In this document: positions 8,691 to 17,006 of the stretch, piece after piece | How positions within the stretch are numbered: the stretch's first letter is position 1 | How the letters are laid out: the number at the start of each line of letters is the position of its first letter | Notes under the pieces: generated by a model | Told to the model about the DNA's origin: nothing | Databases searched by the model: none | What the model saw: only the letters and a program-made list of their open reading frames with translations | DNA from: Caccovicinus sp964425595 | GTDB lineage: Bacteria > Bacillota > Clostridia > Lachnospirales > Lachnospiraceae | Direction of reading: 5' to 3' | DNA: 32,636 nucleotides | NCBI GenBank assembly: GCA_964425595.1 | Contig: CAYRMW010000026.1 | Coordinates: forward strand, 1-32,636 | Translations under genes and position numbers: made by a program

Positions 8691-8787
8691 TCCTGTATCC
8701 TGTCTTTATCGTAAATCTTCATTCAGCGGCGCAAGTTCAGGGATTCCCCGCGCGCCGCCCGTCCTTTGCGGACCGGCAGCGGCCGCG

Positions 8788-11070
8788 TCAGCCGGCGGAA
8801 CGCTCGATATCCAGAACGCTCTCGATCTGGCGGATCTTATCCGTAAGGCGGTTCAGTTCCTCCACGCCATGAATATCAAAGGTCATGATGATGGTCGCCA
8901 TGCCCTGCTTGGTGGTACGCACATTCATGGACTTGATGTCGATCTGCCGCTCGGTAAATACCTTGGAAATATCCACAAACAGACCGATCCGGTTATTGGC
9001 GTACACCTTGATCTCCGTAGAGTAGGTGGCGCTCCCGCTGTCCGTCTCCGGCTTCTGCCACTCGGCGTCGATCAGCCGGGAACGCTCGTCCTCCGGCAGA
9101 TTGATCATGTTGACGCAGTCGGTCCGATGGATGGAAATGCCCCTGCCCCTGGTCACAAAACCGACGATCTCATCGCCGGGAACCGGATTGCAGCAGCGCG
9201 AAAAGCGGACAGCCAGGTCATGGATCCCCTTAACCACGATCCCGCTTTTTGATTTCCCGGCGATCTCCGGCGGCTTCCCGGTCATATCCGTCAGTTCGTT
9301 TAAGATCGAGGCGTCGGTGATCTCCTTTTTCTGCTTCTTCGCCTTCTCCTCCAGCATCTTGTTGATGACCTGGCCCTCCTTTAAGCCGCCGTGGCCGATG
9401 GAGGCAAGCACCGAATCCCAGTCGCGGAAGGCGTACCTGGTCATGACCTTTTCCATGTATTCCGGTTTGCTGATCTCGGAATAGTTGATCCCCTTGGCCT
9501 TGCAGTAGCGGTCAAGAAGCTCTTTTCCGCGGAGGATATTATCCTCCTTCAGCTCGTTTTTGAACCACTGGTTGATCTTGTTTTTGGCCTGGGTGCTCTT
9601 GACCAGGGAGAGCCAGTCGCGGCTCGGTCCCTTGGAATTCTGCGACGTGATGATCTCAATCCGGTCGCCGTTCTGGATCACGTAATCGATGTTGACCAGC
9701 TTGCCGTTTACCCGCGCGCCGACCATCTTATTGCCCACCGCGCTGTGGATGGAATAGGCAAAGTCAATGGGCGTGGAGCCGCTGGGCAGATTTTTCACGT
9801 CTCCCGACGGCGTAAAGCAGTACACCGTATCGGAAAACAGGTTTAAGTCGCTCTTGATCAGGCTTAAAAACTCCTTGGAGTCGTCCGTATCCCGCTGCCA
9901 TTCCAAGATCTGGCGCAGCCAGCTTAACTTGGCCTCCTCGCTTCCCGCGGCTATCTGTCCGCTCCCGCTCTCTTTATATTTCCAGTGGGCGGCAATGCCG
10001 TACTCCGCCGTCCGGTGCATCTCATAGGTGCGGATCTGGATCTCGAAGGGCTGGCCGCTGCTGCTGATCAGGGTAGTGTGCAGGGACTGGTACATATTCG
10101 GCTTGGGCATGGCGATGTAATCCTTGAACCGGCCGGGGATGGGCTTATAGAGCTCATGGATCACGCCCAGGGCCGCATAGCAATCCTTCACCGAATCCAC
10201 GATGATCCGCACGGCAAACAGGTCGTAAATCTGGTCAAGCGTCTTATTCTGGTTGACCATCTTCCGGTAGATGCTGAAAAAGTGCTTGACGCGTCCGTCC
10301 ACCTTGGCCTGGATGCCGGCGGTCTCCATATGGCTCCTGACCTCCCGGACGATGCTGTCCACGAAAGCTTCTCTGGCCTCCTTGCGAAGCGAGATCTTCT
10401 CCGAAAGGTCTTTATACACTTCCGGCTCCAGATATTTTAATGAAAGGTCATCCAGCTCGACCTTGATCTTGGAAATACCGAGCCGGTGGGCGATCGGGGA
10501 ATAGATGTCCAGCGTCTCCCTGGCCTTCTCCTTCTGTTTCTCCGGCGTCTGGAACTGGAGGGTCCGCATATTGTGGAGGCGGTCCGCCAGCTTGATGAGG
10601 ATCACGCGGATGTCCTTGGCCATGGCCAGGAACATCTTGCGCAGATTTTCCGCCTGCAGCTCGACCTTGTCGGCTGACCAGGACAGCTGCGTCAGCTTGG
10701 TGACGCCGTCCACCAGGAGAGCGACCTCATCGCCGAACTCACTCCTGAGTTCATCCAGCGTCATGACCGTGTCTTCCACCACATCGTGCAGAATAGCTGC
10801 CACCAGCGTCTCCTTATCCATCTCCAAGTCCGCCAGGATGATCGCCACGCAAAGAGGATGGATGATGTAGGGCTCGCCCGACTTGCGCTTCTGCTGCGCA
10901 TGGGCCTTATCCGCAACCCGGTAAGCCTTCTCGATCACGCTGTTGTCAGCCGAAGGGTGGTACCTGCGGATGCTGCGGATCAGGTCCGCGTACAGCTCCT
11001 CCGGGCTGGTAAACGACGCCGGCGCTTCCAGTTTAATATCCAGTTTTTCCTTGATTCCCTCGTTCGCCAT
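8788..11070 (-). CDS. relA: Bifunctional (p)ppGpp synthetase/hydrolase Rel
   Basis: The 760-residue protein makes and degrades (p)ppGpp in the stringent response. The HD hydrolase domain is N-terminal with HD at residues 95-96 (ILHDVVEDT). The synthetase domain (about 240-370) contains RFKD at 314-317, the RXKD form typical of bifunctional Rel enzymes, and YQSLHTTL. A TGS domain (VYCFTPSGDVKNLPSGSTPIDF) and a C-terminal ACT domain follow. The frame is open 27 codons further upstream, but the ATG at 11068-11070 gives the normal N-terminus and has AGGTG 7 nt upstream. A consensus promoter lies just upstream, so relA can be expressed separately from apt. Order apt-relA is conserved in Firmicutes. 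Confidence 0.95.
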   Translation of the reverse strand: MANEGIKEKLDIKLEAPASFTSPEELYADLIRSIRRYHPSADNSVIEKAYRVADKAHAQQKRKSGEPYIIHPLCVAIILADLEMDKETLVAAILHDVVEDTVMTLDELRSEFGDEVALLVDGVTKLTQLSWSADKVELQAENLRKMFLAMAKDIRVILIKLADRLHNMRTLQFQTPEKQKEKARETLDIYSPIAHRLGISKIKVELDDLSLKYLEPEVYKDLSEKISLRKEAREAFVDSIVREVRSHMETAGIQAKVDGRVKHFFSIYRKMVNQNKTLDQIYDLFAVRIIVDSVKDCYAALGVIHELYKPIPGRFKDYIAMPKPNMYQSLHTTLISSSGQPFEIQIRTYEMHRTAEYGIAAHWKYKESGSGQIAAGSEEAKLSWLRQILEWQRDTDDSKEFLSLIKSDLNLFSDTVYCFTPSGDVKNLPSGSTPIDFAYSIHSAVGNKMVGARVNGKLVNIDYVIQNGDRIEIITSQNSKGPSRDWLSLVKSTQAKNKINQWFKNELKEDNILRGKELLDRYCKAKGINYSEISKPEYMEKVMTRYAFRDWDSVLASIGHGGLKEGQVINKMLEEKAKKQKKEITDASILNELTDMTGKPPEIAGKSKSGIVVKGIHDLAVRFSRCCNPVPGDEIVGFVTRGRGISIHRTDCVNMINLPEDERSRLIDAEWQKPETDSGSATYSTEIKVYANNRIGLFVDISKVFTERQIDIKSMNVRTTKQGMATIIMTFDIHGVEELNRLTDKIRQIESVLDIERSAG

Positions 11071-11162
11071 CCCAACACCTGCCTGTTTTCTATATGATCC
11101 GCAGCGGTTCCGGGCGGCGTCTGTCCTGCCGCCATCCTGAACGGTTGCCACAATTATTACAC

Positions 11163-11191
11163 ATTATAGTTTTTTTTGTCATAAATTGCAA
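11163..11191 (-). promoter_or_regulatory. Sigma-A type promoter of relA
   Basis: On the minus strand TTGCAA (11186-11191) and a perfect TATAAT (11163-11168) are separated by exactly 17 nt in an A-rich spacer. It lies in the 137-nt gap between apt and relA and would give a leader of about 85 nt. A second TATAAT at 11194-11199 lacks a convincing -35. Confidence 0.8.
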
Positions 11192-11207
11192 GTATTATAC
11201 GCGCGCG

Positions 11208-11732
11208 CTATTTCCCTTCATAGATAATGGCGGACTCCACCGGATATTCCTTCAGGCGTTCTCTCCCGTTCAGACCGGCCAGCTCCATGACAAAACAGAT
11301 CTTGACCACCTGTCCGCCCAGCGCATTAACCAGGCCGACGATCGCCTCGGTCGTCCCTCCGGTGGCGATCAGATCGTCCACGATGAGCACCTTCTGGCCC
11401 GGTTTGATGGCATCCCGGTGGATCTCGATCTCCGCCGTGCCGTATTCCAGCGCGTAGGAGACGGAAATCGTCTCTCTGGGCAGTTTTCCTTTCTTGCGCA
11501 CCGGCACAAACCCCTTATGGAGCGCATAGGCCACCGGGACGCCGAAAATAAAGCCCCTGGATTCCGGCCCGACAACCAGGTCAAAATCCAGTCCGTCCGT
11601 CATCCCGATCAGCCGGTCCACCGCCTGATGCAGTCCGTCCCCATCCTGGAGGATGGTGGTCACATCCCGGAAAATGATCCCCGGCTCCGGGAAATCCGGG
11701 ATACTGGTTACATAGTCATCCAATTTCTTCAT
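11208..11732 (-). CDS. apt: Adenine phosphoribosyltransferase
   Basis: The 174-residue enzyme converts adenine and PRPP to AMP in purine salvage. The PRPP-binding loop VLIVDDLIATGGTTEA is at residues 115-130, and the N-terminus IPDFPEPGIIFRDVTTIL is diagnostic of APRT. Length is normal. The ATG has AAGGGG about 10 nt upstream. The gene begins 18 nt after the GH28 stop with no terminator between, so it is probably read from the pectin-locus promoter as well as any internal one. In many Firmicutes recJ precedes apt; here it does not. Confidence 0.95.
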   Translation of the reverse strand: MKKLDDYVTSIPDFPEPGIIFRDVTTILQDGDGLHQAVDRLIGMTDGLDFDLVVGPESRGFIFGVPVAYALHKGFVPVRKKGKLPRETISVSYALEYGTAEIEIHRDAIKPGQKVLIVDDLIATGGTTEAIVGLVNALGGQVVKICFVMELAGLNGRERLKEYPVESAIIYEGK

Positions 11733-11750
11733 CTTGCGCTTACCCCTTCT

Positions 11751-13310
11751 TCAGGACTGGATCTGGTCGATGTGCTCCAGCACCATCGCCTCGCCGTCCT
11801 GTCCTTCGATGTCTACCTGATGCAGCACCAGGGTCCTGATATTGGCAGCAAACAGACCGGCCCGGCTCATCGGCTCAACGCCTTCCATCATCGCCGGAAC
11901 GCCGCTCTGCGCCTCTTTTGCGTAGTTTACTCGCACATTGGACATCTCCACCCTGCCGATCTTGCGTTCCGGAAGACCGTAGAAAAACGCCGCCGCCACA
12001 TGGCAGTTGTCTGCCTGAATGTTGCGGAAAGTCAGCGAACGGATATCCGGCGTCCGGCCGTCTACCGGAAGCGCTTCCTTCGTCCGGACGTATTCGGTGT
12101 GTCCGTCCGGATCGCAATAATAAAAGCTGTTGACCACAAACGGCGTCATCACCTGATCCATGTGGATATGGTCAAAGAGCACGCCCTCGATGATGGCGTC
12201 CTTTCCTCTTCCTCTCCTGGTCTTGATCCGCAGCCCGCGGTCGGTATGCAGAAAGAGGCAGTCCTTAACCACCAGATTCCTGACGCCGCCGGCCATCTCG
12301 CTTCCGATCGTCACCGAACCGTGGCCGTCCCGCATGCAGCACTGCCGGATCGTAATGTCCTCAGACGGCGTGCGGTACTTAGCTCCCATATAGATCTTCC
12401 CGGATTTTACGGCAATGCAGTCATCGCCCAGGGAGAAGTATACGCCGGCCACCTCCAGGTCCCGGCAGGATTCCGGATCCAGGCCATCGGTATTCGGCGA
12501 GTCCTTCGGATTCAGCACGGTCAGGTCCAAAAAGCGCAGATGCCGTGAAAAGAAGGGGTGGATGTTCCAGGAGGGGCTGTTCTGCACCGTAATCCCCTGC
12601 ACCACCACGTTCTCGCACTGGCTGAGGAAGATCATCCGGGGGCGGAAGGCGATTCGCTTCACTTTAGGCTCATACCACCAGTTCCCTTCTTCTTTCCCGG
12701 CCTTTCCGTCCAGCACGCCTTCGCCGTAAAGCACGGCGTTTTTGACCCCTACGCCGGTGATGATCGCCGAAAACATGGGAAGCGGGTTCCCTTCCCATGT
12801 CCCCAGGATGTACTCCCTTTCCTCATCATAGCTCTGGATCGTATCCGGGAAGATAGGAAACATCGTCCTGTCCGTGTAGGCCTCCAGGACAGCCCCCTTC
12901 TCCAGTTCGATCTGCACGTCATCCTTTAAAAACAGGGAGGTGATCTTATAGGTCCCCGCCGGGATCAGCACCCGGCTGTCCTTCGGGCAGGCCATGATCG
13001 CCGCCTGGATAAAGGAAGTGTCATTGTTCGCGCCGTCGCCCTTCGCGCCGAAGTCCCGGACATTCAGAGTGACAAACTCGTAATCCGTGGTAAAGACCGC
13101 CTGCGCCGCCGTCTCCTCCCCGTCCTTTAATTCTACCGTGTACATCGTCTGCGGCTTTAAGCCGTACAGGCTGAAGATCACCCGGTCCGTCTCCTTCGCC
13201 TTCACACCGTTTACGTAAACATCCAGCTTCTTTTCCCGCCGGAAAATACTGCCGTCAATGCACTCGACGACAGCGCATCTCGCATTCTTATAAATGATCT
13301 TTAACTCCAT
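11751..13310 (-). CDS. Glycoside hydrolase family 28 (polygalacturonase-like)
   Basis: The 519-residue protein has the GH28 active-site set: NTDGLD at 273-278, GDD at 295-297, DGHG at 328-331 and RIKT at 361-364, on a parallel beta-helix. It should cleave galacturonic acid linkages in pectin fragments. There is no signal peptide, so it probably acts in the cytoplasm on imported oligosaccharides. Residues 1-75 look like an Ig/fibronectin-like domain. The frame is open to 13487, but that extension overlaps the next gene; AAAGGG lies 9 nt before the ATG at 13310 (an ATG at 13319 is also possible). It follows the unknown 125-aa gene by 119 nt, is divergent from GH105, and precedes apt by 18 nt. 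Confidence 0.93.
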   Translation of the reverse strand: MELKIIYKNARCAVVECIDGSIFRREKKLDVYVNGVKAKETDRVIFSLYGLKPQTMYTVELKDGEETAAQAVFTTDYEFVTLNVRDFGAKGDGANNDTSFIQAAIMACPKDSRVLIPAGTYKITSLFLKDDVQIELEKGAVLEAYTDRTMFPIFPDTIQSYDEEREYILGTWEGNPLPMFSAIITGVGVKNAVLYGEGVLDGKAGKEEGNWWYEPKVKRIAFRPRMIFLSQCENVVVQGITVQNSPSWNIHPFFSRHLRFLDLTVLNPKDSPNTDGLDPESCRDLEVAGVYFSLGDDCIAVKSGKIYMGAKYRTPSEDITIRQCCMRDGHGSVTIGSEMAGGVRNLVVKDCLFLHTDRGLRIKTRRGRGKDAIIEGVLFDHIHMDQVMTPFVVNSFYYCDPDGHTEYVRTKEALPVDGRTPDIRSLTFRNIQADNCHVAAAFFYGLPERKIGRVEMSNVRVNYAKEAQSGVPAMMEGVEPMSRAGLFAANIRTLVLHQVDIEGQDGEAMVLEHIDQIQS

Positions 13311-13429
13311 GGCATCCATCCCTTTCCTGATCTGCATAAAAGCAAAGGCTGCAAAATATGCCTCCAGCCCGTGCCTGCCGAAACCGGCATCGCCAGCTGC
13401 TCCATATCTTCCAGCCACTCTATCTTTTC

Positions 13430-13807
13430 TCACACCTCGATCGGCAGATTCTGATACTTTTCCCCAAGGAGCGTCCTGTTCGCGCACGCCTTCTCAAGGC
13501 AGGCCGCAAGCAGTGCCTTCTCCTCCTCATCGTTCACCCGGAAGATCCCTTCCGGTTCCCGGATTGTTTCCAGCAATCGGTGCATATTGGCCCGAAAAAT
13601 GTCCTGAAGACTACGGTAATGCTCATAAATCTCCGGGCTCATCCGGTCGATCGTATCAATCAGCGCCATCATATCCCGAACCCGGGAACAATCCGCGGCA
13701 CGAAACTTCTCCACGATCTGCCCATAGTGCGCTTTCTTCCCCTCTCTGGTATCCTGCTCTGCGTACGCAGGCATCTCCTCCAGTGTCATCTGCGACAATT
13801 CATCCAC
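13430..13807 (-). CDS. Uncharacterised 125-aa protein, first gene of the GH28 unit
   Basis: I do not recognise this protein. It uses a GTG start (13805-13807) with an excellent AAGGAGG site 8 nt upstream, and a near-consensus promoter lies 48 nt further up, so it is very likely translated. The sequence is charged and predicted mainly alpha-helical, with a central stretch around DMMALIDTIDRMSPEIYEHY and a C-terminus ending NLPIEV. There is no signal peptide, no membrane segment and no CxxC or HTH motif that I can see. Its place at the head of a pectin-catabolism transcript suggests a role linked to it, but this is only positional inference. Confidence 0.8.
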   Translation of the reverse strand: MDELSQMTLEEMPAYAEQDTREGKKAHYGQIVEKFRAADCSRVRDMMALIDTIDRMSPEIYEHYRSLQDIFRANMHRLLETIREPEGIFRVNDEEEKALLAACLEKACANRTLLGEKYQNLPIEV

Positions 13808-13854
13808 CGTCTTCTCCTCCTTCTCTCCATCGTATGTACACGAACCCCCTCCAA

Positions 13855-13883
13855 ATCATACCATAGGAAAATTCCTGCGTCAA
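13855..13883 (-). promoter_or_regulatory. Strong promoter of the unknown gene-GH28 transcript
   Basis: On the minus strand TTGACG (13878-13883) and TATGAT (13855-13860) are 17 nt apart, with a TG one base before the -10 (extended -10). The spacer contains the inverted repeat AGGAA-AA-TTCCT (13865-13876), and CTGC/GCAG arms (13875-13878 and 13888-13891) flank the -35. Either could be an operator; no known regulator site is recognised. Confidence 0.8.
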
Positions 13884-13941
13884 TTATGCAGCGTTCCCTA
13901 CCCGGTTATTTTTTCATTTTGTCCACAATATCCGGTTCCTT

Positions 13942-13964
13942 TCCTCCGTCATTTGTGATAAACT
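13942..13964 (+). promoter_or_regulatory. Candidate promoter of the GH105 gene
   Basis: TAAACT at 13959-13964 is preceded by TGA, giving an extended -10, with no good -35 (TTCCTT at 13936-13941). It would give a leader of about 85 nt with two small GC-rich hairpins (13975-13994 and about 13996-14011). The rest of the gap 13808-14057 holds the divergent promoter and nothing else visible. Confidence 0.4.
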
Positions 13965-14057
13965 AATGGAAATAGCAGCCCGGCGCTAGGCTGCCGCCGC
14001 TTCCGGCGGGCCGGTTTCGTCACTGCCCCCGAAAAACAAGAAAAGGAGTACTGATCT

Positions 14058-15188
14058 ATGGACATCTTAGACCGCTATATTGACCAGCTTCTGGAGAGAA
14101 GCACCCCGCAGGCCCCCGTGTGGAACCTGGAAAAGATCCGGGCAGGGAAAGAACCTTCCTGGAATTACATGGACGGCTGCATGATCAAGGCGATCATCGA
14201 ACTGTATCATATCACGAAGAACGAAAAGTACCTGCAGTTTGCCGACGCATTCATCGACTATTTTGTCATGGAAGACGGCTCCATCCGCTCTTATGATCCC
14301 AAAGAGTACAACCTGGATAACGTAAACGCCGGAAAGACCCTGTTCGATCTGTATCAGCTGACCGGAAAAGAAAAGTACCGAAAGGCCATCGACACCGTTT
14401 ACAGCCAGTTAAAGGGGCAGCCCCGCACCTCCACCGGAAATTTCTGGCACAAGATGATCTATCCGAACCAGATCTGGCTGGACGGTTTGTATATGGCGCA
14501 GCCCTTCTACATGCAGTACGAGATCACCTACAATGAATGCAAAAACTGCGCCGATTCCTTCCGCCAGTTTGAGAACGTTTACAACCTGATGCGCGACACC
14601 CGGAACGGCCTTTACTACCATGCTTATGATGATTCCCGCCAGATGTTCTGGTGCGATAAGGTGACCGGCCTGTCCGCGAACTTCTGGCTGCGGGCGCTGG
14701 GATGGTACGCCATGGCGTTAATCGACACCATGGAGATCATGCCGGAGTCCCTGGCGCAGGAAAAGGCCCGCCTGAATACGATCTACCGGGAACTCATCGA
14801 TTCCATGCTCCCCTACCAGGATGAGGAGTCCGGCATGTGGTACCAGGTCGTGAACCGGGGCGGCATCAAGCCCAATTACCTGGAAACCTCCGGCTCCGCC
14901 ATCTTTGCCTATGCCATCATGAAGAGCGTGCGCCTGGGCTTCCTGGATGAACACTATTTCCAGTACGGAAAAAAGGCCTTCGACGGCATCTGCAGCACCT
15001 ATCTTTCCGAAGAGAACGGCGAGCTGCAGCTGGGCGGCATCTGCCTGGTGGCCGGTCTTGGCAACAAGGAAATGCGCGAGGGGACCTTTGATTACTATAT
15101 GAGAGAACCCATCGTAAAAAATGAGGCCAAGGGCGTGGCGCCGCTGATTTTAGCTTACATCGAGATCATGTTCCACAACGGCAGATAG
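14058..15188 (+). CDS. Glycoside hydrolase family 105/88 (unsaturated rhamnogalacturonyl hydrolase)
   Basis: The 376-residue protein resembles YteR/RhiN enzymes, (alpha/alpha)6-barrel hydrolases that remove the unsaturated uronic acid left by pectate or rhamnogalacturonan lyases. The segment IWLDGLYMAQPFY contains Asp142, matching the catalytic aspartate of YteR, and NLDNVN has Asp87 at the second conserved position. No signal peptide is seen, so the enzyme is cytoplasmic. The ATG has AAAAGGAG about 9 nt upstream. It is the only plus-strand gene in the window, divergent from the unknown gene-GH28 unit and convergent with xerD. It pairs functionally with GH28 in breakdown of imported pectin oligosaccharides. 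Confidence 0.92.
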   Translation: MDILDRYIDQLLERSTPQAPVWNLEKIRAGKEPSWNYMDGCMIKAIIELYHITKNEKYLQFADAFIDYFVMEDGSIRSYDPKEYNLDNVNAGKTLFDLYQLTGKEKYRKAIDTVYSQLKGQPRTSTGNFWHKMIYPNQIWLDGLYMAQPFYMQYEITYNECKNCADSFRQFENVYNLMRDTRNGLYYHAYDDSRQMFWCDKVTGLSANFWLRALGWYAMALIDTMEIMPESLAQEKARLNTIYRELIDSMLPYQDEESGMWYQVVNRGGIKPNYLETSGSAIFAYAIMKSVRLGFLDEHYFQYGKKAFDGICSTYLSEENGELQLGGICLVAGLGNKEMREGTFDYYMREPIVKNEAKGVAPLILAYIEIMFHNGR

Positions 15189-15229
15189 ACCCGCACCGGG
15201 TCCGGCGGCCGTCCTGATCGGACCGGCGC

Positions 15230-15273
15230 AAACAGGGAGAGGCAGACCGTTTCCGGTCTGCCTCTCCCTGTTT
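15230..15273. terminator. Bidirectional terminator between convergent GH105 and xerD
   Basis: A perfect 20-bp stem (arms 15230-15249 and 15254-15273) closes a TTTC loop. The stem ends in AAA/TTT so both strands have a short T run (TTT then TTTG-rich), fitting a shared terminator for two converging genes. Confidence 0.8.
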
Positions 15274-15356
15274 GTCTGAATCCTGCTGCTTTCGGTAAAA
15301 AGCCATTCTCTGTCTGAAGCATGGCCGCAGGCGGCGCGGTTTCCTCGCCGGCCGGC

Positions 15357-16229
15357 TTAGCGGATCTTCTCCCTGGCCTGCTCCAGCCTGCCAAAGTAGG
15401 TCGTATACGCCTGGGTCGTAGAAGTATCGGAATGTCCGAGCATCGCCTGCACCGCATGGATATCCGCCCCGCTCCGCAAAAGATGCGCCGCGAAGGAATG
15501 GCGCAGGCTGTGGGGCGTGATATCGCTCTTAATCCCGGCCTTATCCCCGTAAAATTTGATGATCTTCCAGAATCCCTGACGGCTCATGGGAAGCCCGCTG
15601 CAGTTCGTAAACAGCCACTCGGATTCCCTCCCCTTTAACAGGATATGGCGGCTGTCTGCCAGGTACTCCTGAAGCGCTTTCCTGGCCACCTTCCCGAAGG
15701 GAACCATCCGTTCTTTCTGCTGATCCCTGCAGGTAATAAACCCTACGTTCAGATTCACGTCCTCCAGCTTCAGATGGACCAGCTCCGACACGCGGATGCC
15801 CGTGGCGTACAAAAGCTCGAGCATCGCCTTGTCCCGGATCTCCTTCGCGCTTTTGCCGCACGGCTGCGCCAGCAGCGCTTCGATCTCACCCACCGTCAGG
15901 ATGACCGGCGCCTTCTTCTCGATCTTCGGCGCCTTGAGCAACTCCGCCGGATCCTTCCGGATGTTCCCTATACTGAATTCATAATGAAAAAACGCCTTCA
16001 CCGATGCCAGGACCCTGGATATGGTCGTCGTCGCCCGGCCTTCCCGCTCCAGATACAGGATGTAGGAATTCAGGCTGGTCCTGGTCACTTTTGACACCTC
16101 ATCGATCCCCTGATCGTCCAGATATTCACACAGCTGCATCAGATCCCGTCGGTAAGATACCTGCGTGTTGATGGATGTCTTCTTCACATCTTTTAAGTAT
16201 TCCACAAAGTTCGTTATTTCCCCAACCAT
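15357..16229 (-). CDS. xerD: Tyrosine recombinase XerD-like
   Basis: The 290-residue recombinase has an N-terminal SAM-like core-binding domain (about 1-95) and the catalytic set Arg146 (GIRVSEL), Lys172, His240 and Arg243 (HSLRH), His266 (LGHSD) and Tyr275 (QAYTTY). Such enzymes resolve chromosome dimers at dif with FtsK. The size, the lack of accessory domains, and the housekeeping neighbours favour XerD over a phage integrase. The C-terminal tail after Tyr275 (ending QAREKIR) departs from the usual YTH form. AGAGGAAAAGG precedes the ATG. It follows the Nudix gene by 81 nt. Confidence 0.88.
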   Translation of the reverse strand: MVGEITNFVEYLKDVKKTSINTQVSYRRDLMQLCEYLDDQGIDEVSKVTRTSLNSYILYLEREGRATTTISRVLASVKAFFHYEFSIGNIRKDPAELLKAPKIEKKAPVILTVGEIEALLAQPCGKSAKEIRDKAMLELLYATGIRVSELVHLKLEDVNLNVGFITCRDQQKERMVPFGKVARKALQEYLADSRHILLKGRESEWLFTNCSGLPMSRQGFWKIIKFYGDKAGIKSDITPHSLRHSFAAHLLRSGADIHAVQAMLGHSDTSTTQAYTTYFGRLEQAREKIR

Positions 16230-16310
16230 AACCTTTTCCTCTTCTTACCGGACCGGCGCCGGCCGAATGATACCATCCATTATATATACAAAGTCCGATA
16301 AAATCAAATA

Positions 16311-16970
16311 CTATTTCGCGTCCGGAATCTTCGTCTGCTCGTCCTTCGGCAGGCTCCGGTATTTCCGGGCATAGGCCAGGATGGCTGCCATTGTCTTCGC
16401 GTCCGTGATCCTGCCCGTAAAGATCATCTCCTCCAGATCTTCCAACGTCCATTCTTCTACCTGGATGACCTCGTCCTCATCCAGGTGCTGATGCGACGGC
16501 TGAAGGTCCCTGGCCAGATACACGTCGATATGCTCATCGCAGAAGGCGATGGTGGTATTGACACTGATCAGAAATTCCAGCGTACCGGCCCGGTACCCGG
16601 TCTCCTCCTCCAGCTCTCTGGCAGCACATTCAAGCGTCGGCTCATCCGGGCGGTCCAGCTTTCCGGCCGGGACCTCCAACGTAAACCGGTCCAGGGCGTT
16701 GCGGTACTGACGCACCATCAGGATCTTCCCCTGGGCGGTAACGGGGATCACCGCCGCCGCTCCATCGTGGTGGATAAAATCCCACCGGCACTCATGGCCG
16801 TTGGCGAGCACCCTGTCCTCATAGATTTTTAATATGGTTCCCTGGTACTTTAATTCTCTTCCCAGACGCACCACCGGCGGCTGTCTGTCTTCCCTGCCGC
16901 CGGTCCGATCCGCTGTTTTGTCTGTCGTTTTTTCGATCGCCGTCTTCTCTTCCATGATGTTCTCTCCCAT
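16311..16970 (-). CDS. Nudix hydrolase, ADP-ribose pyrophosphatase type
   Basis: The product of about 219 residues has a Nudix box beginning PAGKLDRPDE and ending RELEEETGY, the form used by ADP-ribose pyrophosphatases; there is one extra residue between the first Gly and Glu compared with the consensus. It likely hydrolyses ADP-ribose to AMP and ribose-5-phosphate. The core starts near residue 35; the N-terminal 30 residues are charged, low-complexity and unlike the family. The chosen ATG (16970) has GGAGG 5 nt upstream; ATGs at 16982 and 16955 are alternatives. It lies between proC and xerD on the same strand. Confidence 0.88.
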   Translation of the reverse strand: MGENIMEEKTAIEKTTDKTADRTGGREDRQPPVVRLGRELKYQGTILKIYEDRVLANGHECRWDFIHHDGAAAVIPVTAQGKILMVRQYRNALDRFTLEVPAGKLDRPDEPTLECAARELEEETGYRAGTLEFLISVNTTIAFCDEHIDVYLARDLQPSHQHLDEDEVIQVEEWTLEDLEEMIFTGRITDAKTMAAILAYARKYRSLPKDEQTKIPDAK

Positions 16971-17006
16971 CTTCTCCTCCATCTTCTGCTACGCGATGCG
17001 CCGTCT

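Noticed and set aside
8657..8700. T-box riboswitch upstream of the MBL-hemZ-hisS-aspS genes
   Set aside because: The hairpin sequence GGTGCTATCGCGG faintly resembles a T-box core, but the required TGGN bulge is changed to TGCT and there is no room or specifier-type stem I structure.
11094..12548. Long plus-strand open frame of 484 codons opposite apt and GH28
   Set aside because: It spans two real minus-strand genes and matches no family; it is a shadow of third-position GC bias.
13311..13487. GH28 reading frame extended to 13487
   Set aside because: The extension overlaps the 125-aa gene, which has a better ribosome site and promoter, and the extension resembles no GH28 N-terminus.
15230..15273. 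20-bp palindrome as a dif or attachment site next to xerD
   Set aside because: It is a perfect hairpin between convergent genes with T runs, unlike the dif layout of two 11-bp arms with a 6-bp centre; a terminator explains it.
15357..16229. Integrase marking a mobile element or genomic island at the pectin locus
   Set aside because: The recombinase is of housekeeping XerD size with proC and rny as neighbours; no direct repeats, tRNA gene, transposase or phage gene is nearby.
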